Of a stretch of DNA of 12,749 nt, positions 6,210-12,749 are shown in pieces; the stretch's first letter is position 1; each line of letters begins with the position of its first letter. The translations under genes and the position numbers were made by a program. This DNA is from Fidelibacterota bacterium (lineage in GTDB: Bacteria > Fidelibacterota > UBA2242), in assembly GCA_003527965.1 (NCBI GenBank), contig DPVY01000317.1, forward strand, positions 1 through 12,749, read 5' to 3'. The notes beneath the pieces were generated by a model. The model had not been told where the DNA came from, searched no databases, and saw nothing but the letters and a program-made list of their open reading frames with translations.

Positions 6210-7451
6210 TTAAAAGCTGTATCTTACTTTGAAATAAATCATATCATTGTCGTCATATTGGGCGAAGCGTCCATCCTTGCCGGTAAATATGTTCACGCCG
6301 AGCAGAAACTGAAATCCGTCTGTAAAATCATAAGTCAATTTCGGCCGGATCAGGGCGTCTTCGTTTGTTAAGCCGATATAGGAGAACAGCTCAATCTTCA
6401 GGGTTTCCCGCATAAATGTCCGGCTGATCAGAACTGTAGCGGTATTTTCAAATTCATCATTTTTTAGATACTCATCATAATCCAAAATAGTTTGTTGGAT
6501 GAATTGGGAACTGATACGGGTATCGCCGATATTGAAGTCCACCCCAAAAAGATAATGCAGATAATTTTTGTCTGTAATTCCATCAATTGCTGTCGGATTA
6601 TCGGTCAGAAAATATTTGCCGGAATAGTAAGCGCCCTCTCCCCGCAATACAAAAGCGCCGACGGTCGTGCTGAAACTACCGCCGCCGATACTGAGACGAT
6701 GGTGTTGAGGTAATAAAGTAATACCGGATAATTGCTGAGTTGCCGGATTGATCGATTTTTGGATATGCATTGTCGGATCGTCATCCCAAGCATAGCCACC
6801 CATCACTTCAAAATCGATTAACGAAGTCATGGCTGAAAACTTTCCGAAGAGTTCACTGTTTTGCAGGCTGGGAGTTATCTCTTTATGTGAATCATCAAAG
6901 ATCGGAGCGATTGGGAAGGAGAGCGTTTTGTACCAGATGGAACCGGTGTCCGGTGTAACTGTGGCGGAAAAAGCCGGAATCCAGACCGCTTCAAAGGTGT
7001 GATCACCAAGATAATAATCGGCTTTCAGGGCAGTAACCCCCATACGGATTTCATCAAAATCGGGTAACAGAAATTCGCTCAGGTTTTTTGGGGAAATAAT
7101 GTCCGTAATGAAAACGCCGTCAGCCTTACCCCAGATGATCTGTTGCTTGCCCATACGAATATCCATTTTGTCGAATAAAATATCGAGATAGGCTTCCCGC
7201 AAACCAATTTTTAAATCTTTATCGAAATATTGGTAAAAATAGGGGTTAGCCTTAAATGCAACACTATTACGGCTGTGCTCGAATTTCAGATCAAAGGTAT
7301 TCTGGACTATTGAATATTCCCTGGTATCATTGAGCAACATTCCCGTATAATTTCTGGCGTAACCGCTAATGAAAACCGATTCGCCATGAAGATTACCGGC
7401 TGTGAAAAGAATTGCAAGCAATAAAGTAAAAGCGCTAATATTTTTAAACAT
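6210..7451 (-). CDS. Outer-membrane beta-barrel protein, DUF1302-like
   Basis: A 413-residue protein with a Sec signal peptide (about residues 1-24, ending HGES). The rest shows the alternating hydrophobic/polar pattern of many amphipathic strands, and the chain ends in Phe (FKVRYSF), the usual signal for barrel assembly. The segment RMGKQQIIWGKADG (99-112) followed by DIISPKNLSEF (117-127) resembles the DUF1302-type barrel signature, in which such proteins are often encoded beside RND exporters and LolA/DUF1329-like periplasmic proteins. It is the last gene of the leftward operon. Its ATG overlaps the LolA-like stop by one base (TAATG), so translation is coupled. I infer an outer-membrane exit or acceptor for the RND system; an unrelated porin role is possible. 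Confidence 0.75.
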   Translation of the reverse strand: MFKNISAFTLLLAILFTAGNLHGESVFISGYARNYTGMLLNDTREYSIVQNTFDLKFEHSRNSVAFKANPYFYQYFDKDLKIGLREAYLDILFDKMDIRMGKQQIIWGKADGVFITDIISPKNLSEFLLPDFDEIRMGVTALKADYYLGDHTFEAVWIPAFSATVTPDTGSIWYKTLSFPIAPIFDDSHKEITPSLQNSELFGKFSAMTSLIDFEVMGGYAWDDDPTMHIQKSINPATQQLSGITLLPQHHRLSIGGGSFSTTVGAFVLRGEGAYYSGKYFLTDNPTAIDGITDKNYLHYLFGVDFNIGDTRISSQFIQQTILDYDEYLKNDEFENTATVLISRTFMRETLKIELFSYIGLTNEDALIRPKLTYDFTDGFQFLLGVNIFTGKDGRFAQYDDNDMIYFKVRYSF

Positions 7452-8233
7452 TAAAGCCCCCTTCTCATCATACGCTCGGTAAATTGATTATCGGCTATTC
7501 CCGTATCTATTTTTACATTTTCTAATTGCATTCTGGTTGTGTGATTTTTTTGGACATTGTGCATTTCCGTACTGAGAATTGTCCAGTAGCCACTGATCTG
7601 TTCAAATTTCTTAACCGTCAGGGTTTTCAACAGGTCTTCATCCTCATCGTAAAAGTCCTTTTTTAGCCCAATCCATTTGTCCTTGATAATCCATATCACG
7701 GTTTTGGAATACATATAGTCTTCGTCTTTGGAAATACTCTCCACGACATAGCAGTTCTCGCCGTTTATCATTTCTTCACCGATTAATTTGTGTGTGTCCT
7801 GAGAAGGATGCCGGTCACCGAGATCATCGTACGTAAAATCCGAGCCCATGAAATAGTCGCTTTTACTGTCGCTGGAGATTCGTTTTATCTTTTTTAATGC
7901 CGGCAGGTAAATCCACTGATCGTCGTCTTTGTTCTCATCGTCATAGCTCCAGTTCATGAACGATGTGTTGCGCACATCGGCGGGTGTTTTGAAGAACATG
8001 ATCTTTTTTTCCATTGCACCAAAATCTTTGGTGAACTGTCTAATGGTTCTGACGCGTTCATCGCCTCGTGAATTTATTAAAGACATGGTCAGATCTGCCT
8101 GCTGGTCATTACCTGTCTGACGGTTATACACGTTTTCAATGATTTGCAGACCTGAGATTTTATCCATTGCAAAGGAAAGTACCGGCAAAACAATAAGCGT
8201 TGCCAATATTACGACTTGAATTTTTCTGATCAT
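7451..8233 (-). CDS. LolA-like periplasmic outer-membrane lipoprotein-sorting protein (TP_0789 type)
   Basis: A 260-residue secreted protein with a signal peptide (basic MIRK, hydrophobic core to about residue 22, likely cut after FA). There is no lipobox Cys, so it should be soluble in the periplasm. Diagnostic motifs of the TP_0789/LolA-like family are FFKTPADVRNTSFMNW (80-95), QWIYLPALKKIKRIS (106-120) and FMGSDFTYDDLGDR (128-141). Proteins of this fold carry lipids or lipoprotein acyl chains in a half-barrel, and this branch is typically encoded next to MMPL-type RND proteins. A strong AGAGGTG sits about four bases before the ATG. It is separated from the permease gene by 61 bases and is coupled to the barrel gene. 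The carried ligand is unknown. Confidence 0.85.
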   Translation of the reverse strand: MIRKIQVVILATLIVLPVLSFAMDKISGLQIIENVYNRQTGNDQQADLTMSLINSRGDERVRTIRQFTKDFGAMEKKIMFFKTPADVRNTSFMNWSYDDENKDDDQWIYLPALKKIKRISSDSKSDYFMGSDFTYDDLGDRHPSQDTHKLIGEEMINGENCYVVESISKDEDYMYSKTVIWIIKDKWIGLKKDFYDEDEDLLKTLTVKKFEQISGYWTILSTEMHNVQKNHTTRMQLENVKIDTGIADNQFTERMMRRGL

Positions 8234-8294
8234 TTTACACCTCTTATTTTTTTTGAATTTTCATTTTTATCTTCAATCGCAAAATCGATTAATA

Positions 8295-8822
8295 CTATCC
8301 GGTTACTTTATTTAGTTTTTCTATAATCATCCCCATAATAGTCACAAAGATAATTGTCAGCGCCAGTCTCACCGCCATAAATTTTAAACCTAAAAACTGG
8401 AATTCAACCAATTCCTGCGGGATTTTTATACAAGCCCAGGCAGAAAGAAAAACGACGATATTCGTAATGCTGGCGCCTTTGTTTTTTAACGCTAAAGCCA
8501 GCGGAAAAGCTACATACAAAGGACCCGTCGGCAAAGCGCCCAGAATAATTGAAATAATAATGCCTTTTAAGCTTGAAGTCGTTCCCATATATTTAAGCAC
8601 AATATCCTTGGAGATCCAAACCATAAAAAGCCCCATTAACAACACAATAGCAGGAAATATCAGCATCATTTCTTTAAAATAAAACAATGATACATCCATA
8701 ACTGAAGAGGATTTTTCGGGGAATATTTTTAAAATAATCAGAAAAATAAGCGCTACAAAACCCAACCCGATAAGGTTTTTCCGTCCTTCTTTGGCTTGTT
8801 TGTCTTTTGTCGCATTTTTCAT
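8295..8822 (-). CDS. Half-size permease (PF03773/ArsP-like), second half
   Basis: A 175-residue integral membrane protein with about five hydrophobic segments after a short basic N-terminus. The stretch ILGALPTGPLYVAFPLALALKNKGA followed by FLSAWACIKIPQEL matches the second repeat of PF03773 (COG0701) permeases, a group that includes the methylarsenite exporter ArsP. It is about half the size of a normal family member. It starts by ATGA overlap with the gene for the other half, so the two are probably made in equal amounts and assemble as a heterodimer. A single Cys (in SAWACIK) lies in the conserved region. The substrate is unknown. Confidence 0.78.
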   Translation of the reverse strand: MKNATKDKQAKEGRKNLIGLGFVALIFLIILKIFPEKSSSVMDVSLFYFKEMMLIFPAIVLLMGLFMVWISKDIVLKYMGTTSSLKGIIISIILGALPTGPLYVAFPLALALKNKGASITNIVVFLSAWACIKIPQELVEFQFLGLKFMAVRLALTIIFVTIMGMIIEKLNKVTG

Positions 8823-9301
8823 ATTACCGCCCCCATAATTAAAGCGATTAAAATAGCGATAATGAAGCTGATACCGTTGCGCAAAAGGGCGAATTTTTTA
8901 CCCATTAACTGAATCTCCAGCGGCAGCGTTACGATTCCGATCATGGTTAATGTAGTAATAAATACCGCCACGGAAGTAAGCGCCGCTCCGCTATCCAACA
9001 GGGAAGCCGCGATAGGGAATGCCAACAGAGAAGGAATATGTGCAACTGTCCCCAGTATGGCAATTAATAAAAGCCCTCCCCAGCCGGACTGCTCGCCGAT
9101 GAATTTTGAAATTGTCTCCGGGGGCGCCAATCCCAATAATAATCCGATGAGGATGACAATAATTAAAACGACCGGCAGCATTTTTAATAATGATTTTAAA
9201 GCGACTTTAGTTGCATTCTTTGTTTTACTTTTATCCTTGAAAAATGATACAATGAGAAAAAGCAAAACGAAAGAGTTTATGAAAATTGCAGTTGGATTCA
9301 T
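8819..9301 (-). CDS. Half-size permease (PF03773/ArsP-like), first half
   Basis: A 160-residue membrane protein with a leading TM helix, a charged KDKSKTKN loop, and then the repeat core. PPETISKFIGEQSGWGG, ILGTVAHIPSLLAFPIAASLLDSGA and LPLEIQLMGKKFALLRN correspond segment by segment to the neighbouring half-permease, showing that the two share ancestry. It is read as the first half of a split PF03773-type transporter. The ATG lies one base after the RND stop, and the gene overlaps the second half by four bases, so all three should be on one message. Split permeases of this kind exist in archaea and anaerobic bacteria. Their substrates are not established. Confidence 0.8.
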   Translation of the reverse strand: MNPTAIFINSFVLLFLIVSFFKDKSKTKNATKVALKSLLKMLPVVLIIVILIGLLLGLAPPETISKFIGEQSGWGGLLLIAILGTVAHIPSLLAFPIAASLLDSGAALTSVAVFITTLTMIGIVTLPLEIQLMGKKFALLRNGISFIIAILIALIMGAVI

Positions 9302-9302
9302 T

Positions 9303-11597
9303 TCATAGACCCTTTTTATTTCTAAAATAGATATTGGTTTTGTACAGCAACAAAAACATGATGGTTACGGTGCCGACTAAACTGGTGAACATGTTTAACG
9401 AAACCAGCGCTCCGAGGGTACGGTTAGGTGGAAACACGGAAAACAGCAAGACCAGGAAACCGGCAATTACTACGCTAGCGTTGAAAACAATAGCCCGTCC
9501 CGTATGATGCATGGTTTGACGGATGGTAGCCTGTTTATCGCCTGTTTCAAGGGCGTAAATTCTATACCTTTCGATAAAATGAATGGCATAATCAATACCG
9601 ATACCAACGGCGATGCTTGATAGTAAAGCAGTCGTTGTACTGAGCGGAATATTCAGCAATCCCATAATGCCAAAACTGATTAACGTTGTCAGAATAATCG
9701 GGACCGAACCGATCAAACCGACAGACATTTTTTTAAACATCAGCGAAAGCAGGACGATGATAATTCCCAGTGACATTAGTAGGCTTTTAATTTGTCCTTC
9801 GAGTATTAAATCAGTGAAAACCAGAGCTTTATATCCGGAACCAGCGAAATTTATTTTTACATTCAAAGCCTCTAACTCCGGTCGGTGACTTTCAATCCGG
9901 GCAATCACGTCTTTAATCACTTTCGAGTTGTCACTTTTTATCTGAAATGTCAGGTTGGCATTAGTATAGTTATAGTCTACAACCTTCCAGAGGTTCTCCG
10001 GGTCACCTGACATTTCATATAACAGTAGGTATTGGGCGACGAGTTCTTTTGAGTCAGGTATGATATCGTAAGCTTCATCGTTGGCGTGCATAACCATGTT
10101 CATACGTTTCAGATAGTCTGTCAGTGAGAAGGAATTTCCTACAAGCGGCAGGTTTTCAACGTCATTCTGCAGCCGGCTGACAGCCTTCAGGATTTCCGGC
10201 TGTTTAAATTTGTCCGGTTCAGCAGCTTCAAAAATCACATTGAGCATACTCGTTCCACCGAAATGCTCGTTAATAAATTTATCGGTCAGGACTATATCGC
10301 TGTCTTTTTCAAATTTCTCCAGAAAGCTGGAGTTGATCCAGACTTTGTTCATACCCCATAATGAAACAACAATAATGACTGCGGTCATTATCGGCGTGAG
10401 ATATTTATACTTTACGATCGTGCCCGCGAAACGGTGGGATAATTGATCCTCATTGCTTCGTTTCATCTGTATAGAGGCCTTACGTTTTGGGAGACCAAAC
10501 GCCAGAATGCCTGAAGGGATTAAGAACAATGAGAAAAACATTGCCGCCATTACGCCAAATGCCGTAAAAAGGCCAAAATATTTAATTGGATATACTTCTG
10601 AAGTGAGCAGGGAGATGAATCCTACAGCGGTGGTGACCGATGTCATCATTACCGGCTTCCACATACCTTTCAGCATATCGGCCACGGCTTCACGCTTTGA
10701 CGCACCGGGATTTTCCAGCAGATAGAGGTCAAGATGACTGTAGAGATGAACACCGTCTGCCACACCGATAGCAATCAGCATTACCGGTATCATTGTGGAA
10801 ACAGCGTAAATGGGAATGCCGAGTGTGGCCATTAGCCCAAAGGCCCAGATTACGCTGAACAGAACAACCTGCAGTGTGAAGAATGTGTTTTTTAGACTGC
10901 GCAATACGAATAGCAGTATCACTGTAATGACCAGAATAACGATAGGAACCATCTTTTTCATATCTCTGGGACCCAGGTAGGCCATGGTGCCTTCGACGAT
11001 TGGGGTTCCTGCGACATACAGTTTTTCCGGGCCTTCATAGGATTTTGCCATTTTCAGGATATTCTGATAAAACTGCTGTGAAAAGACGTCATCTTCGATA
11101 TTGGCAACTATCACAGAAACGGTTTCATCCTCGGATACAATCCGACCGAATACCATATCGTTGTTGTGAACATTTTGCTGCAGTATGGACAACTCTTCTG
11201 CCGATGTTGGGGTTTTTTTATAGAAAGCTTTAACATCCATTCCGTCTTCAGTTCCAATGATATTATCGGCAGTATAGAGGGATGTGATATCATTCTTTTC
11301 GATTTCCGGCATTTTTTCTAATTTGCGGGTGATCTCTTTGATTTTGCTTAATGTACCGTGATTGTAAATACCGTCTGAATTTTCAATGGCGATGATAATG
11401 CCGTCTTTGATATTGAACATCTTTTCGGCTTTGTCGCTGAAGATAAAAGCCGGATGATTCTGTGGCATGTATTTATCCAAATCCGTTTCCATACGGGTGT
11501 TGGATTTCATTACCTTCATGAATATGAAAGTTACAACCAGAATCAGAATAAGATTAAGCAGTGGAAATTTGAAGTGTCTGTTTAGGATGTTTTGCAT
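9303..11597 (-). CDS. RND superfamily exporter, MMPL/HAE-type
   Basis: A 764-residue inner-membrane transporter with the RND plan. There is one N-terminal TM helix, a large periplasmic domain (about 30-215), five TM helices (about 215-370), a second TM start (about 400-420), a second periplasmic domain (about 420-600) and five final helices. Each half has the expected Asp in TM4, within IAIGVADGVHLYSH (about D281) and VGIGIDYAIHF (about D669), as in MMPL and hydrophobe-exporter RND proteins that use the proton gradient. At about 760 residues it is shorter than AcrB-type pumps, and no membrane-fusion adaptor or TolC is nearby. A lipid or hydrophobic substrate handled with the LolA-like protein is therefore the better guess. 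The start is set by GGAGG five bases before the ATG at 11597. Confidence 0.88.
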   Translation of the reverse strand: MQNILNRHFKFPLLNLILILVVTFIFMKVMKSNTRMETDLDKYMPQNHPAFIFSDKAEKMFNIKDGIIIAIENSDGIYNHGTLSKIKEITRKLEKMPEIEKNDITSLYTADNIIGTEDGMDVKAFYKKTPTSAEELSILQQNVHNNDMVFGRIVSEDETVSVIVANIEDDVFSQQFYQNILKMAKSYEGPEKLYVAGTPIVEGTMAYLGPRDMKKMVPIVILVITVILLFVLRSLKNTFFTLQVVLFSVIWAFGLMATLGIPIYAVSTMIPVMLIAIGVADGVHLYSHLDLYLLENPGASKREAVADMLKGMWKPVMMTSVTTAVGFISLLTSEVYPIKYFGLFTAFGVMAAMFFSLFLIPSGILAFGLPKRKASIQMKRSNEDQLSHRFAGTIVKYKYLTPIMTAVIIVVSLWGMNKVWINSSFLEKFEKDSDIVLTDKFINEHFGGTSMLNVIFEAAEPDKFKQPEILKAVSRLQNDVENLPLVGNSFSLTDYLKRMNMVMHANDEAYDIIPDSKELVAQYLLLYEMSGDPENLWKVVDYNYTNANLTFQIKSDNSKVIKDVIARIESHRPELEALNVKINFAGSGYKALVFTDLILEGQIKSLLMSLGIIIVLLSLMFKKMSVGLIGSVPIILTTLISFGIMGLLNIPLSTTTALLSSIAVGIGIDYAIHFIERYRIYALETGDKQATIRQTMHHTGRAIVFNASVVIAGFLVLLFSVFPPNRTLGALVSLNMFTSLVGTVTIMFLLLYKTNIYFRNKKGL

Positions 11598-11602
11598 GAG
11601 GT

Positions 11603-11607
11603 CCTCC
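11603..11607 (-). promoter_or_regulatory. Ribosome-binding site fixing the RND start
   Basis: On the minus strand GGAGG at 11607-11603 lies five bases before the ATG at 11597. An upstream in-frame ATG at 11609 partly overlaps this site and has no Shine-Dalgarno of its own, so the four-residue longer start is unlikely. Confidence 0.7.
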
Positions 11608-11670
11608 ATGGAAGTGAAAAATTCAGAGTATCATTGTTGCCGATACCGCTTGTGGTTTCTTTACGATTCA

Positions 11671-12255
11671 TTACTGTTTTGTTAACATGGTTCTGATGGA
11701 ACTGATCATAACGTCACCCTCTTTTTTCAAATCAAAGGCATATCCTGAGAGACGCCACCGTGTAACCAGAAGCCGTATAGAGCCCATGACCATATTGCCC
11801 AGTTGTTTGGCTGGAATATTTTGACGGATTTGTCCGGCGTCCTGTCCGGTCTTAATAAGATTGACCATTACCTCAAGGTTTTGATTCATAATAGAAAGTA
11901 CATTATCAGCAAGGAGTTTGTCGTTCTGGAATATTTCCTCTGAGAATATGACAGCAGCGATGATCGGCTTTTCTACAAAGATATCAATCTGGTTGGCAAT
12001 AATGTTCAGAAGTTGTTCGAGGGATGGCGTTTTGGAATCCGTCGACTTGAAGTTTTTATCTATTTGGCCTTTAAACAGGGTTAAAATGCCGTTTAATATT
12101 TCGAGTTTGTTGGAAAAATGGCGATACAGAGCGCCCTCAGTCAGGTTGATGCTTTTGGCCAGATTTTTAATTGTCAAATACTGAATTCCCCTTTCGGCGA
12201 TTATGCCGATGGCGGCTTCGATGATTTGCTTTTGTCTTTTGGTAAATTCCTGCAT
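11671..12255 (-). CDS. TetR/AcrR family transcriptional regulator
   Basis: A 194-residue regulator. The N-terminal DNA-binding domain (about 6-52) shows the TetR pattern: a first helix with IIEAAIGIIAERG, then LTIKNLAKSINLTEGALYRHFSNK, in which the turn and recognition helix end in the family-typical YRHF. The C-terminal domain is a helical ligand-binding and dimerisation domain without a recognisable ligand signature. It is the first gene of the leftward operon, 73 bases ahead of the RND gene, with CGGAG before its ATG. A perfect palindrome 17 bases upstream of its start overlaps a plausible promoter. I infer that it represses itself and the whole export operon until a substrate-like ligand binds. 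Confidence 0.88.
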   Translation of the reverse strand: MQEFTKRQKQIIEAAIGIIAERGIQYLTIKNLAKSINLTEGALYRHFSNKLEILNGILTLFKGQIDKNFKSTDSKTPSLEQLLNIIANQIDIFVEKPIIAAVIFSEEIFQNDKLLADNVLSIMNQNLEVMVNLIKTGQDAGQIRQNIPAKQLGNMVMGSIRLLVTRWRLSGYAFDLKKEGDVMISSIRTMLTKQ

Positions 12256-12271
12256 AGTTACTCCGTTTAAA

Positions 12272-12289
12272 TAAGTAAATGCTTACTTA
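12272..12289. promoter_or_regulatory. Putative TetR operator (7-4-7 palindrome)
   Basis: TAAGTAA-ATGC-TTACTTA is a perfect inverted repeat of 18 bp with 7-bp arms, the size and symmetry of known TetR/AcrR operators. It lies immediately downstream of a candidate -10 and 17 bases before the TetR start codon, so bound repressor would block transcription. Autoregulation is inferred from position. Confidence 0.65.
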
Positions 12290-12295
12290 CATATA

Positions 12296-12324
12296 ATGTT
12301 ACAATATTTTTACTCGTATCACAA
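12296..12324 (-). promoter_or_regulatory. Candidate sigma70-type promoter of the TetR-RND operon
   Basis: On the minus strand TTGTGA (12324-12319) and TAACAT (12301-12296) are separated by 17 bases, resembling -35 and -10 boxes. An alternative -10, TATATG, follows directly. The putative operator begins just after, where the transcription start should fall. Neither box is a full consensus match. Confidence 0.4.
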
Positions 12325-12349
12325 GAAATATTTTCTCTTTTTACCGGGT

Positions 12350-12666
12350 TTAAATAGACATTGACTTAACTACGAGGATCTGCAAGGGAAAATCAGCTTC
12401 GTTTCGCCAATAGCGCATTGCCGCTTTGGGAACCTCGATGAGTTCATCAGTGTGAAGTAAATACCGAATGTCATTTACGGATAAAATACCGGTGCCCTCC
12501 AAAACACCAAATAAAACATCCATGGGCATTGTGTGGGATTCCATTGTACCGCCGGGTTCAATGGAAAGGTGAACGATTTCTAGCTGATCAGACTGATGAA
12601 TTTGCCGCCACTCAAAGAGGGGAATATTGTAAAAGGGGCAAGGTCAGTAATTTTCATTTTATTCAT
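12350..12666 (-). pseudogene. Small cupin-domain protein, frame broken near the 5' end
   Basis: From 12643 to 12350 the minus strand encodes an open cupin domain. Visible parts are PFYNIPLFEWRQI, IEPGGTMESHTMPMD (with the cupin-1 Gly and His), VLFGVLEGTGILSV, and a C-terminal part with LIEVPKAAMRYWRNE. This frame has a stop at 12646-12644 and no start before the internal Met at 12544. The neighbouring frame supplies ATG 12666 or 12657, reading MKITDLAPF, and would join smoothly if one T were added to the TTTT run near 12632-12635. The likely original product is about 102-105 residues, typical for single-domain cupins of anaerobes. Either the gene carries a one-base deletion or the assembly has a homopolymer error. 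The function is unknown. It points the same way as the TetR operon, 94 bases upstream of it. Confidence 0.68.
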
Positions 12667-12685
12667 AGCAATTCCGGGAAATAGA

Positions 12686-12718
12686 AACCTTGCGAAGGAG
12701 CAAATCCTTCGCAAGGTT
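12686..12718. terminator. Perfect 14-bp hairpin upstream of the cupin gene
   Basis: Bases 12686-12699 and 12705-12718 are perfect reverse complements (14 bp) around a GCAAA loop, with the stem core CCTTGCGAAGG. This is a strong RNA hairpin on either strand. Neither side has a clean T-run, so it may be a weak or factor-assisted terminator of a gene beyond the right edge, a 5' leader stem of the cupin message, or a dispersed palindromic repeat. Confidence 0.55.
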
Positions 12719-12731
12719 CATCGTATATTTT

Positions 12732-12749
12732 GGATTAAAGCATTTAAAT
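12732..12749. repeat. Right copy of the 18-bp terminal inverted repeat
   Basis: The last 18 bases are the exact reverse complement of bases 4-21. Nothing between 12719 and the end looks coding. See the left copy for possible meanings. Confidence 0.8.

Noticed and set aside
8943..9308. A 121-codon plus-strand frame opposite the first half-permease
   Set aside because: It mirrors a hydrophobic membrane protein gene and shows no domain of its own.
1..12749. The whole window as a 12.7-kb transposon bounded by terminal inverted repeats
   Set aside because: No transposase, integrase or other mobility gene is present, no target-site duplication can be judged, and gene content is housekeeping or transport-like. 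A chimera or rearrangement edge is simpler.
12732..12749. A second TetR operator upstream of the cupin gene
   Set aside because: It shares only the core AAATGCTT with the 12272-12289 palindrome; the arms differ and the spacer is three bases rather than four.

Overview
The window looks like a fragment of a Gram-negative, probably anaerobic bacterium. It encodes an outer-membrane beta-barrel with a C-terminal Phe, periplasmic proteins with Sec signals, an RND exporter, and a nitrogenase-cofactor-domain (NifX-like) protein with no nitrogenase genes nearby. The family mix (MMPL-type RND plus TP_0789-type LolA-like protein plus DUF1302-like barrel, CoA-disulfide-reductase-like flavoprotein, stand-alone receiver) is common in sediment and anaerobic lineages. 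I cannot assign a phylum from the sequence; this is inference only. No tRNA, rRNA, CRISPR array or transposase was found.

Right-pointing half (1-6044). A tightly packed operon starts with the truncated C-terminal part of a DUF364 (putative heavy-metal chelation) protein. It continues with a DUF89 metal-dependent phosphatase, a VOC/glyoxalase-fold protein, a 10-TM ArsP_2-type heavy-metal exporter and an Fsr-like MFS transporter. It ends in a 31-codon broken copy of a NifX-like gene. After a 42-base gap carrying a short palindrome comes a second unit: an FAD/NAD(P)-dependent oxidoreductase overlapping a lone response-regulator receiver domain, followed by an intact NifX-like gene closely related to the broken copy.

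Left-pointing half (6210-12666). A TetR-family regulator sits just downstream of a perfect 7-4-7 palindrome overlapping a plausible promoter. It heads an operon of an RND/MMPL exporter, two half-size PF03773-type permeases, a LolA-like periplasmic protein and an outer-membrane barrel. Together these could move a hydrophobic or lipid-linked substrate from the inner to the outer membrane under TetR autoregulation. Upstream of the TetR gene is a small cupin gene whose reading frame is broken by an apparent one-base deletion near its 5' end.

The two halves converge at 6045-6209, where I see no clear terminator. The extreme ends of the window carry a perfect 18-bp inverted repeat, and at the left end this repeat interrupts the DUF364 frame. 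That suggests either an assembly or amplification chimera or a real rearrangement boundary.
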